Positions 1 through 7,219 of a stretch of DNA of 64,000 nucleotides are shown here, piece after piece. Every line of letters starts with the position of its first letter. Position 1 is the first letter of the stretch. Both the position numbers and the translations under genes were made by a program. Source of the stretch: Ancylobacter oerskovii (GTDB taxonomy: Bacteria; Pseudomonadota; Alphaproteobacteria; Rhizobiales; Xanthobacteraceae); NCBI RefSeq assembly GCF_018390555.1, contig NZ_JAHBGB010000041.1, positions 248,001-312,000 on the forward strand, in the 5' to 3' direction. The notes below the pieces were generated by a model. The model had not been told where the DNA came from and did not search any database. It was given only the letters and a program-made list of their open reading frames with translations.

Positions 1-65
1 CCGACGTGCACCGCTTCGACCTCTCGCGCCTGCCGGCCGGGCCGCTCGGCGGCGCCGCGACATGA
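1..65 (+). CDS. 3' end of an unidentified gene (partial)
   Basis: An open frame enters from the left edge and stops at TGA 63-65, encoding a C-terminal tail of 20 residues that ends in GPLGGAAT. Its stop overlaps the start codon of the next gene (ATGA), so the two are probably translationally coupled in one operon. The tail is too short to identify. FAD-dependent amino-acid oxidases often precede Ldh2-type dehydrogenases in proline or hydroxyproline catabolic clusters, but that is context only. Confidence 0.5.
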   Translation, partial: DVHRFDLSRLPAGPLGGAAT

Positions 66-1105
66 ATGCTCCCGTGAACGCGATGGATATGACCGCCATG
101 CCGCTGCGCCTGACGCTGGACGAGGCTCGCGCCTATGCGGGCCGGGTGCTGGAAACCTTCGGCGCCGCGCCGGCCAATGCCGCGATCACGGCGCAGGCGC
201 TGGTGGCGGCGGAGGCCGACGGGCTCGGCAGTCATGGTCTCGCCCGCCTGCCGAGCTATTCGGCGATGGTGGCGGCCGGCAAGATCGACGGCCACGCCGT
301 GCCGACCAGCCGGCGGGTGGCGGCGAGCGTGCTCAGCGTCGATGCCGGCAACGGCTTCGCCTACCCCGCCATCGAGCATGCGCTGCCGCTGGCCGAGGAG
401 ATCGCCCGCGAGACCGGCATCGCGCTGGTCTCAATGCGGCGGTCCAGCCATTTCGGCGTCGCCGGCCAGCCGGTGGAGAAGCTGGCCGAGCGCGGGCTGG
501 TGGCGCTGGCCTTCTCCAATGCCTCGGCCTCCATCGCCCCGTGGGGCGGGAAGAAGGCGGTGTTCGGCACCAACCCGCTCGCCTTCGCCACGCCGCTGCG
601 CGACCGGCCGCCGGCGGTGGTCGACCTCTCGGTCGCCAAGGTCGCGCGGGGGAATGTCCTTGCCGCCGCCCAGCGCGGCGAGCCGATCCCCGAAGGGTGG
701 GCGCTCGACAAGGACGGACGGCCGACCACCGATTCCAAGGCGGGGCTGGCGGGAACCATGGTGCCGATGGGCGAGGCCAAGGGCACGGCGCTCGCCTTCC
801 TCATCGAGGTGATGGCGGCGGGGCTGACGGCCTCCACCTTCGCCTTCGACACGCCGAGCTTCTTCGACGGCGAGGGCCCGCCGGCGGCGGTGGGGCATGT
901 GATCATGGCCATCGATCCCGGCCGCACCGCGGGAGCGGCCTATCTCGACCATATGGAGCGGCTGGCGGCGACCATCGAGGGCGAGCCCGGCGCGCGGCTG
1001 CCCGGCCAGCGCCGCCTCGCCAATCGCGAAAAGGCGGCGCGGGACGGGGTGAGCGTGCCGCCGGCCCTGCGCACGGCGCTGGCGGGGATGGGGTTCAAGG
1101 GCTGA
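62..1105 (+). CDS. Ldh family (malate/L-lactate dehydrogenase-type) oxidoreductase
   Basis: 347 residues, the usual length for the Ldh2/MdlD family of NAD(P)H-dependent oxidoreductases, which reduce 2-oxo acids or cyclic imines such as pyrroline-2-carboxylate. Family hallmarks are seen: DGLGSHG near residue 53 with His58, the SSHFGVAG motif with His130, GTNPLAFATP at 169-178, and the C-terminal MGEAKGTALAFLIEV segment at 236-250. The ATG overlaps the stop of the preceding gene by three bases, which fixes the start. The substrate cannot be told from sequence: malate, lactate, ureidoglycolate and pyrroline/piperideine-2-carboxylate enzymes share this fold. Cytoplasmic, probably part of an amino-acid catabolic operon that begins outside the window. 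Confidence 0.88.
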   Translation: MNAPVNAMDMTAMPLRLTLDEARAYAGRVLETFGAAPANAAITAQALVAAEADGLGSHGLARLPSYSAMVAAGKIDGHAVPTSRRVAASVLSVDAGNGFAYPAIEHALPLAEEIARETGIALVSMRRSSHFGVAGQPVEKLAERGLVALAFSNASASIAPWGGKKAVFGTNPLAFATPLRDRPPAVVDLSVAKVARGNVLAAAQRGEPIPEGWALDKDGRPTTDSKAGLAGTMVPMGEAKGTALAFLIEVMAAGLTASTFAFDTPSFFDGEGPPAAVGHVIMAIDPGRTAGAAYLDHMERLAATIEGEPGARLPGQRRLANREKAARDGVSVPPALRTALAGMGFKG

Positions 1106-1145
1106 GCCCCGCACGCCGCGGCCGCATCTCCGCGCCGGCATGACG

Positions 1146-1176
1146 AAGGGCCGCCCGCTGACGGCGGACGGCCCCT
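1146..1176 (-). terminator. hairpin downstream of ppa
   Basis: GC-rich inverted repeat (aagggccgcccgc at 1146-1158 against gcggacggcccctt at 1163-1176) about 30 bases beyond the ppa stop. There is only a weak pyrimidine stretch after it on the minus strand, so termination is likely but not certain. It also lies between the convergent Ldh-type gene and ppa. Confidence 0.4.
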
Positions 1177-1208
1177 TGATCACGGATATCGATGCCGCCG
1201 GCGGCAGC

Positions 1209-1736
1209 TCACTTCTTGGCGGCTTCGATCGCCTTGAGGATCAGCTCGTGGGCGCGCTCGGGACCGTGCCAATCGTCGATATTGACGGTCTTGCCCTTCT
1301 CCAGATCCTTGTAGTGGGTGAAGAAGTGGCCGATCTGCTCGACGATGAGCGGCGGCAGGTCCTTATAGGTCTTCACGCCCGAATGGTACGGGTAGACGCT
1401 GTTGGCGGGCACGGCGAGGATCTTCTCGTCCTTGCCCTTCTCGTCGCTCATCAGCAGCACGCCGACCGGGCGGCAGGGGATGACGCAGCCGGCCATCAGC
1501 GCCACCGGCGAGAGCACGATCACGTCGAGCGGATCGCCATCGTCGCCGAGCGTCTGCGGGATGAAGCCGTAATTGCCCGGATAGAACATCGGCGTGTGCA
1601 GGAAGCGGTCGACGAAGATCGCGCCGGATTCCTTGTCGAGCTCGTACTTCACCGGCGCGCCGCCGGCCGGGATCTCGATGACGGCGTGGATCTCCTCCGG
1701 CGGATTGGGTCCGGTCGAAATGCGTGAGATGTCCAT
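1209..1736 (-). CDS. ppa: inorganic diphosphatase (family I)
   Basis: 175 residues, standard for bacterial family I soluble pyrophosphatases. The enzyme hydrolyses PPi to two phosphates in the cytoplasm and pulls biosynthetic reactions forward. The Mg-binding signature D-G-D-P-L-D-V is at residues 66-72, preceded by the conserved FYPGNYGFIPQT stretch (51-62). The C-terminal WHGPERA region is also typical. Monocistronic: convergent with the Ldh-type gene and divergent from the zinc operon, with about 216 bases between the two start codons. Confidence 0.97.
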   Translation of the reverse strand: MDISRISTGPNPPEEIHAVIEIPAGGAPVKYELDKESGAIFVDRFLHTPMFYPGNYGFIPQTLGDDGDPLDVIVLSPVALMAGCVIPCRPVGVLLMSDEKGKDEKILAVPANSVYPYHSGVKTYKDLPPLIVEQIGHFFTHYKDLEKGKTVNIDDWHGPERAHELILKAIEAAKK

Positions 1737-1881
1737 GAACGGGCTCCAGATCGAAAATGCCGGGCACTCCGGCGGAGAAAGCGCCTTCTAATAGGTCGGA
1801 GCAAGCCTGCCGTCGAGAGCGGCCGCGCGGGCAATTCGGCTGATATGCCGCAGTGCGATGAAAATTCCGCATTTGCGATGA

Positions 1882-1927
1882 GATAAAGTATCGAATGGCT
1901 GGACGCGGTCGGTCGATATGTTGTATC
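1882..1927 (+). promoter_or_regulatory. paired GATA-n-TATC inverted motifs upstream of the zinc operon (candidate Zur operator region)
   Basis: Two short inverted motifs lie in the only AT-richer stretch of this intergenic region: GATAaagTATC at 1882-1892 and GATAtgttgTATC at 1915-1927, their centres about 34 bases apart. The second includes ATGTTGTAT, which loosely recalls alphaproteobacterial Zur boxes. They sit 26-71 bases before the first zinc-operon start, where an operator would act. The motif match is weak; the Zur assignment rests mainly on position and on the Zur-type regulator at 17826-18326. Confidence 0.3.
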
Positions 1928-1952
1928 ACTTCGATCGTCATCGAGGTTCCGC

Positions 1953-2159
1953 ATGTCCGTGCATCACCCTTCACACGATCATTCGCACCCGCATCACGCG
2001 CACTCCCACCCTTCGCATCCGCTTGGCACCCGCCATCCGGCGGCGGCGGTGGCGCCGTCGCTGCTGCGGCTTTCCGCGCTCGCGCGGCTGATGATGGTGC
2101 TGCCGGTGGTGGCGCTGCTCTGGGCGGCGGCGCTCGCCGTGCTGTGGGGAGCGGCGTGA
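1953..2159 (+). CDS. small His-rich single-span membrane peptide heading the zinc ABC operon
   Basis: 68 residues. The first 28 hold eleven histidines, mostly in HxH or HH pairs (opening MSVHHPSHDHSHPHHAHSH), followed by a linker and a hydrophobic span at about 43-66 (LARLMMVLPVVALLWAAALA). GAGG at 1943-1946, six bases before the ATG, is a reasonable ribosome binding site. The stop TGA overlaps the ATG of the ABC ATPase (TGATG), implying translational coupling. The sequence suggests a membrane-anchored zinc-binding peptide; which side of the membrane carries the His tail is not obvious. I do not recognise a named family, although it resembles CbtB-type small metal-transport accessory proteins in concept. 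It could also serve as a metal-sensing leader for the operon. Confidence 0.7.
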   Translation: MSVHHPSHDHSHPHHAHSHPSHPLGTRHPAAAVAPSLLRLSALARLMMVLPVVALLWAAALAVLWGAA

Positions 2160-2920
2160 TGGGCGAGGTGCTGGCCTTCCGCGACGTGACGCTCGGCTAT
2201 GACCGGCATCCGGCGGTGCATCATCTGAGCGGCATCGTGAATGCGGGCGAGCTGATCGCCGTCTGCGGGCCGAACGGGGCAGGCAAGTCGACGCTGCTCA
2301 AGGGCGTGATGGGCCTGTTGCCGCCGCTGTCGGGCAGCATCGCCCGGCCGGATGGCGGACGGGCGCGCATCGCCTATCTGCCGCAGGCGGCCGAGGTCGA
2401 CCGCTCCTTCCCGATCTGCGTCTACGATCTCGTGGCGCTCGGGTTGTGGCGGCGGACCGGCCTGTTCGGCGGCGTCTCGCGTGCCGACCGCGAACGCATC
2501 GCCGCGGCGATCGCCGCGGTGGGGCTGGAGGGCTTCGAGCGCCGCGCCATCGGCACGCTGTCCGGCGGGCAGATGCAGCGCGCGCTGTTCGCGCGGCTGC
2601 TGCTGCAGGACGCGGAGATCATCCTGCTCGACGAGCCCTTCACCGCCCTCGACACCGCCACGGTGAGCGACCTCGTGGCGCTGGTGGAGCGCTGGCACGG
2701 CGAGGGACGCACCGTGCTGGCGGTGCTGCACGATCTCGAACTGGTGCGGGCGCATTTCCCGCGCACGCTGCTGCTGGCCCGCTCGCCGGTCGACTGGGGC
2801 GAGACGCGCGCGGTGCTCACCGCCGCCAATCTGAGCAAGGCGCGGCGCATGTGCGAGGCCTGGGACGAAGGCGCCCATGCCTGCCAGCCGGAACGCCCGG
2901 TATCGGAGCGCGCGGCATGA
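2159..2920 (+). CDS. zinc/manganese-type ABC transporter ATP-binding protein (AztA/ZnuC-like)
   Basis: 253 residues. The Walker A motif GPNGAGKST is at 37-45, the ABC signature LSGGQ at 134-138, Walker B IILLDEP at 154-160, and the H-loop in VLHDLE after it. It powers metal import by the permease and binding protein encoded next. The start is the ATG overlapping the His-rich peptide's stop; a longer in-frame reading from 1895 has no support. The stop overlaps the permease start (ATGA). Closest in type to the zinc-specific AztA/ZnuC/TroB group; a manganese transporter is less likely given the His-rich neighbours and the COG0523 GTPase. Confidence 0.93.
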   Translation: MGEVLAFRDVTLGYDRHPAVHHLSGIVNAGELIAVCGPNGAGKSTLLKGVMGLLPPLSGSIARPDGGRARIAYLPQAAEVDRSFPICVYDLVALGLWRRTGLFGGVSRADRERIAAAIAAVGLEGFERRAIGTLSGGQMQRALFARLLLQDAEIILLDEPFTALDTATVSDLVALVERWHGEGRTVLAVLHDLELVRAHFPRTLLLARSPVDWGETRAVLTAANLSKARRMCEAWDEGAHACQPERPVSERAA

Positions 2921-3789
2921 ACCCCTATGATCTGCTGATCGCTCCCTTCGCGGAATTCGACTTCATGCGCCGTGCGCTGGTGGGCGTGGTCGCGCTCGGC
3001 CTCGGCGCCGGCCCGGTCGGCGTGCTGATGATGCTGCGGCGCATGAGCCTCGCCGGCGACGCCATGGCGCATGCCATTCTGCCCGGCGCGGCGGTGGGCT
3101 TCCTCGCCGCCGGGCTGAACCTGTTCGCCATGACCATCGGCGGCCTTGTCGCCGGCTTCGCGGTGGCGCTCGGCGCCGGCGCGGTGGCGCGGGCGACGCA
3201 GATGAAGGAGGACGCGGCGCTCGCCGCCTTCTACCTCGTCTCGCTGGCGCTCGGCGTCCTGCTGGTCTCGCTGCGCGGCTCGAATGTCGACCTGCTGCAC
3301 GTTCTGTTCGGCACCGTGCTGGCGCTGGACGATCCGACGCTGCTGCTGATCGTCGGCGTCTCCACCCTCTCCATGCTGACGCTGGCCCTGCTGTGGCGGC
3401 CCATGGTGGTGGAATGCGTCGATCCCGGCTTCCTGCGCTCGGTGAGCCGGGCCGGCGGGCCGATCTATCTGATCTTTCTCGGCCTCGTGGTGCTCAACCT
3501 CGTCGGCGGCTTCCACGCGCTCGGCACGCTGCTCGCCGTGGGGCTGATGATGCTGCCGGCCGCCACCGCCCGCTTCTGGACCGGCGACCTCACCGCCATG
3601 GTCGGGGTCGCCGTGCTGGTCGCCTGCGGTTCCGGCATCGTCGGGCTGCTGGTCTCCTATCATCTCGGCGTGCCCTCCGGGCCCGCCATCATCCTCGTCG
3701 CCGGCGGCGCCTATGCGCTGTCGGTGCTGGTCGGCCCCATCGGCGGGCTGCTGCCTCGCCTGATGCCTCGCCGGCATCTCGAAGCCTGA
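2917..3789 (+). CDS. zinc/manganese-type ABC transporter permease (AztB/ZnuB-like)
   Basis: 290 residues of the ABC-3 permease family, with about eight hydrophobic spans and the conserved GDAMAHAILPGAA stretch near residue 47 typical of metal permeases. The protein forms the inner-membrane channel of the importer. The start codon overlaps the ATPase stop by four bases (ATGA). The binding protein gene follows after 12 bases, so all three components are co-transcribed. Confidence 0.93.
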   Translation: MNPYDLLIAPFAEFDFMRRALVGVVALGLGAGPVGVLMMLRRMSLAGDAMAHAILPGAAVGFLAAGLNLFAMTIGGLVAGFAVALGAGAVARATQMKEDAALAAFYLVSLALGVLLVSLRGSNVDLLHVLFGTVLALDDPTLLLIVGVSTLSMLTLALLWRPMVVECVDPGFLRSVSRAGGPIYLIFLGLVVLNLVGGFHALGTLLAVGLMMLPAATARFWTGDLTAMVGVAVLVACGSGIVGLLVSYHLGVPSGPAIILVAGGAYALSVLVGPIGGLLPRLMPRRHLEA

Positions 3790-3801
3790 AGGAGTTCATG
3801 C

Positions 3802-4788
3802 ATGAAGCTCTCCCGTCTTGCCGCGGCGGCGTCGCTGCTCGTGGCGCTGGTCGCTCCCGCGATGGCGCAGTCCGATGCCGGCGCGCCGGATGCCAAGCTG
3901 CCGGTCGTCGCGTCCTTCTCGATCCTCGGCGATCTCGTGAAGAATGTCGGCGGCGATCGCGTCGCCGTCTCGACGCTGGTCGGCGCCGATGGCGACGCGC
4001 ATGTGTTCCAGCCGGCGCCCGCCGACGCCAAGAAGGTGGCGGCCGCCAAGGTGGTGTTCGTCAACGGCCTCGGCTTCGAGGGCTGGATGGAGCGCCTGGC
4101 GAAATCCTCCGGCACCAAGGCGGCGATCGTCGTCGCCTCCAAGGGCGTCGAGGCCCGCGACATGGAAGAGGAAGGGCATGACCACGCCGATGATCATGCC
4201 AAGGGCGACGGCCACGACCATGATCACGACAAGCAGGCGCATGCCGGCCACGACCACGGCGCCACCGATCCGCATGCCTGGCAGTCGGTCGGCAATGCCG
4301 AGATCTATGTCGCCAACATCCGCGACGGGCTGATCGCCGCCGATCCGGCCGGCAAGGCGAGCTACGAGGCCAACGCCGCCGCCTATCTTTCCAAGCTGCA
4401 GGCGCTCGACGCCGAGATCAAGGCGGCGGTGGCCCGCATCCCGGCGGACAAGCGGCGGGTGATCACCTCGCACGACGCCTTCGGCTATTTCGAGGGCGCC
4501 TACGGGCTGGAATTCATCGCCCCGCAGGGCGTCTCGACCGAGAGCGAGGCCTCGGCCAAGGACGTCGCCCGCATCATCCGGCAGATCAAGGCGGAGAAGA
4601 TCCCGGCGGTGTTCATGGAGAACATCTCCGATCCGCGGCTGATCAAGCGCATCGCCGACGAGACCGGCGCCAAGATCGGCGGCACGGTATTTTCCGATGC
4701 GCTGTCCGATGACAAGGGACCGGCCGCCACCTATATCGACATGATGCAGAACAACATCCGCGAGTTCTCGGCCGCGCTGTCGAGCTGA
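3802..4788 (+). CDS. periplasmic zinc-binding protein of the ABC transporter (AztC/ZnuA-like)
   Basis: 328 residues with a signal peptide ending in the AMA-QS region near residue 22. A cluster A-I metal receptor: the expected ligands are His67 (DGDAHVFQP), His158 (TDPHAW), His224 (ITSHDAF) and Asp299 (VFSDAL). A His/Asp-rich loop occupies about 126-152 (GHDHADDHAK and similar), the hallmark of zinc-specific receptors, thought to help capture zinc. GGAG lies just upstream of the ATG. It presents zinc to the permease. The Asp at the fourth ligand position and the long His loop favour AztC/ZnuA over manganese receptors. Confidence 0.95.
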   Translation: MKLSRLAAAASLLVALVAPAMAQSDAGAPDAKLPVVASFSILGDLVKNVGGDRVAVSTLVGADGDAHVFQPAPADAKKVAAAKVVFVNGLGFEGWMERLAKSSGTKAAIVVASKGVEARDMEEEGHDHADDHAKGDGHDHDHDKQAHAGHDHGATDPHAWQSVGNAEIYVANIRDGLIAADPAGKASYEANAAAYLSKLQALDAEIKAAVARIPADKRRVITSHDAFGYFEGAYGLEFIAPQGVSTESEASAKDVARIIRQIKAEKIPAVFMENISDPRLIKRIADETGAKIGGTVFSDALSDDKGPAATYIDMMQNNIREFSAALSS

Positions 4789-4817
4789 GTTGCGCAGAGC
4801 CGCCGTCATGCCCGGCC

Positions 4818-4853
4818 GTCATGCCCGGCCTTGTGCCGGGCATCCACGCCTTC
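4818..4853 (+). repeat. dispersed palindromic repeat, family A
   Basis: Hairpin-forming unit built on ATGCCCGGCC-TTGT-GCCGGGCAT followed by CCACGCC. The same unit occurs inverted at 26506-26540 and 26620-26653, and a degenerate relative (tggatggccgggccaagcccggccatga) lies at 4902-4929. A partial extra copy of the arm (gtcatgcccggcc) precedes it at 4805-4817. The element sits between the zinc receptor gene and the GTPase gene. Confidence 0.75.
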
Positions 4854-4968
4854 GTCGCGGCGGCGAGGATGGCGGCGGCAAGGGCGGCGGCGGAAAGACA
4901 TGGATGGCCGGGCCAAGCCCGGCCATGACGCGTTGAATGACTGGCGCGCGCCAGAGGAGATCGAGACC

Positions 4969-5943
4969 ATGGCCGAAGCTGTATCCGAAAAAATCCCCGT
5001 CACCGTGCTGACCGGCTATCTCGGCGCCGGCAAGACGACGCTGCTCAACCGCATCCTCTCCGAGCCGCACGGCAAGAAATTCGCCGTGGTGGTCAACGAG
5101 TTCGGCGAGATCGGCATCGACAACGACCTCGTGGTCGGCGCCGACGAGGAAGTGTTCGAGATGAACAACGGCTGCATCTGCTGCACCGTGCGCGGCGACC
5201 TGATCCGCATCATCGACGGCCTCTTGAAGCGCAAGGACGGCTTCGACGGCATCATCGTCGAGACCACCGGCCTTGCCGATCCCGCCCCGGTGGCGCAGAC
5301 CTTCTTCGTCGACGAGACGGTGGGCGCCAAGACGGCGCTCGACGCGGTGGTGACGGTGGCCGACGCCAAATGGCTGAAGGACCGGCTGAAGGACGCCCCC
5401 GAGGCGAAGAACCAGATCGCCTTCGCCGACGTCATCCTGCTCAACAAGACCGACCTCGTCTCCGAGGAGGAGCTGAAGGACGTCGAGCTGCGCATCCGCG
5501 CCATCAACCCCTTCGCCCGCATCCACCGCACCCAGCGTTCCGACATCGCCATCGACAAGGTTCTGGGGCAGGGGGCGTTCGATCTCGACCGCATCACCGC
5601 CATCGACCCGGACTTCCTCGAGGGCGGCCACAAGCATTTCCACGACGAGGACATGCGCTCGGTGTCGTTCACCAGCGACCTGCCGCTGGACCCGGACAAG
5701 TTCTTCCCGTGGATCCAGGAGCTGACCCAGCGCGAGGGGCCGAACATCCTGCGCTCCAAGGGCATCCTCGCCTTCAAGAACGACCCGGAGCGCTTCGTCT
5801 TCCAGGGCGTGCACATGATCCTCGACGGCGACCACCAGCGCCCGTGGAAGGATGGCGAGCCGAAGACGAGCCGCATCGTCTTCATCGGCCGGCAGCTCAA
5901 CGTGCCGGAGCTGGAAAAGGGGTTCCGCGCCTGCGTGGCGTGA
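4969..5943 (+). CDS. G3E-family (COG0523/CobW-like) GTPase, probable zinc chaperone
   Basis: 324 residues. Walker A GYLGAGKTT is at 16-24, the metal-binding C-x-C-C motif (CICC) at 69-72, ETTG follows near 92, and NKTD for guanine recognition lies further on; a C-terminal CobW_C domain ends the protein. COG0523 proteins use GTP hydrolysis to load metals into client enzymes. Subfamilies next to zinc transporters (ZigA/ZagA/YciC type) are Zur-regulated zinc chaperones, which is the role inferred here. The start is the ATG preceded by GAGGAG; an upstream in-frame extension would translate repeat DNA. It lies 180 bases downstream of the receptor gene. Confidence 0.92.
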   Translation: MAEAVSEKIPVTVLTGYLGAGKTTLLNRILSEPHGKKFAVVVNEFGEIGIDNDLVVGADEEVFEMNNGCICCTVRGDLIRIIDGLLKRKDGFDGIIVETTGLADPAPVAQTFFVDETVGAKTALDAVVTVADAKWLKDRLKDAPEAKNQIAFADVILLNKTDLVSEEELKDVELRIRAINPFARIHRTQRSDIAIDKVLGQGAFDLDRITAIDPDFLEGGHKHFHDEDMRSVSFTSDLPLDPDKFFPWIQELTQREGPNILRSKGILAFKNDPERFVFQGVHMILDGDHQRPWKDGEPKTSRIVFIGRQLNVPELEKGFRACVA

Positions 5944-6040
5944 AGCGGCCGTTCCAGGGCGGGCTGCGTGACGGCGGGCGCAATATGCGCTAGTCGGGCG
6001 CAGCCCTTCGCGTTTTCGGATCCGAGCTCGACAAGCAGAC

Positions 6041-7030
6041 ATGGCCGCCACCAGCACTCCCTCGTCCCTCACTTCCAAGCTGCGCGTGCATGCGCTGGAC
6101 GGCGCGGTGGTCGGCGCCGCCTATCTCGGCACCACGCCGGTCTTCGCGCTGGCCGAGGGCGTGCTCGCCTTCGCCGGCGAGGAGCCGCTCCGCGTCGAGG
6201 CGCACAAGGGCGTGCTATTGTCGCTCGCCGCCGATGCGCGCTCGATCCTCACCGGCGGCGACGACGGGCGGGTGGTGCGCACCCGTGGCGACGGTTCCAC
6301 CGAGGTGGTGTTCGAGCAGAAGGGGCGCTGGATCGACCAGGTGGCGCTCGGCGCCGACGCGGTGGCCTTCTCGGTCGGCAAGACCGCTCATTTCAAGCCG
6401 GCCAAGGGTGAGACGAAGACGCTCGACGTGGCTTCCAGCGTCGGCGGGCTGGCCTTCGCCTATAAGGGTACGCGGCTGGCCGTGGCGCATTATGGCGGCG
6501 TCACGCTGTGGTTCCCCAATGCGCAGGCCAAGCCCGAGCTGCTGGAGTGGAAGGGCTCGCATCGCGGCGTCGCCTTCAGCCCCGACATGCGCTTCGTGGT
6601 GACAACCATGCAGGAGCCGGCGCTGCATGGCTGGCGGCTCGCCGATGGCGGGCACATGCGCATGAGCGGCTATCCGGCGCGGGTGAAGTCGATGGCGTTC
6701 ACCGCCGGGGGCAAGTTCCTCGTCACCTCCGGCTCCAACGAGGCGATCCTCTGGCCTTTCGCCAGCAAGGAAGGCCCGATGGGCAAGCAGCCGACCATGC
6801 TGGCGCCGCGCGACGTGCGCGTCTCCTGCGTCGCCGCGCATCCCAAGGACGAGGTGATCGCGGTCGGCTTCGAGGACGGCATGGTGATGATGGTGCGCAT
6901 CTCCGATGGCGCCGAGATCCTGGTGCGGGCGCCCGATGCCAGCCCGGTCGCCGCCATGGCCTGGCGCGCCGATGGCGGGGCGCTGTGCATCGGCACCGAA
7001 GGCGGCAAGGCCGGCGTGCTGGTGCTGTAG
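6041..7030 (+). CDS. WD40-repeat beta-propeller protein associated with the zinc operon
   Basis: 329 residues with repeated WD40-like blades, for example around LSLAADARSILTGGDDGRVV, GVAFSPDMRFVVTTMQ and SMAFTAGGKFLVTSGS, giving six or seven blades. No signal peptide is visible, so it should be cytoplasmic. Related proteins often sit next to COG0523 GTPases in alphaproteobacteria, suggesting that propeller and GTPase cooperate in delivering zinc. The periplasmic chaperone AztD of Paracoccus zinc operons is also a propeller, but is exported. Function is inferred from context; 97 bases separate it from the GTPase gene. Confidence 0.82.
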   Translation: MAATSTPSSLTSKLRVHALDGAVVGAAYLGTTPVFALAEGVLAFAGEEPLRVEAHKGVLLSLAADARSILTGGDDGRVVRTRGDGSTEVVFEQKGRWIDQVALGADAVAFSVGKTAHFKPAKGETKTLDVASSVGGLAFAYKGTRLAVAHYGGVTLWFPNAQAKPELLEWKGSHRGVAFSPDMRFVVTTMQEPALHGWRLADGGHMRMSGYPARVKSMAFTAGGKFLVTSGSNEAILWPFASKEGPMGKQPTMLAPRDVRVSCVAAHPKDEVIAVGFEDGMVMMVRISDGAEILVRAPDASPVAAMAWRADGGALCIGTEGGKAGVLVL

Positions 7031-7219
7031 AGCGCGGTTGCCCGAAAACGTGGCCGCATCAACGCGTTAGTTTCGGGGCGCTGTTGCCGTTGCGCCACGT
7101 TGGCGCGCCGTCGGAGAGGACGGGCGCAATTCGGCCCGTGGCATGCGCGAGCGTCACCCGATTGTCATCCAGGCTGGTTAGCCCATCATTCCGCTAGGGA
7201 TAGGGCTTGGGGTGCCTCG

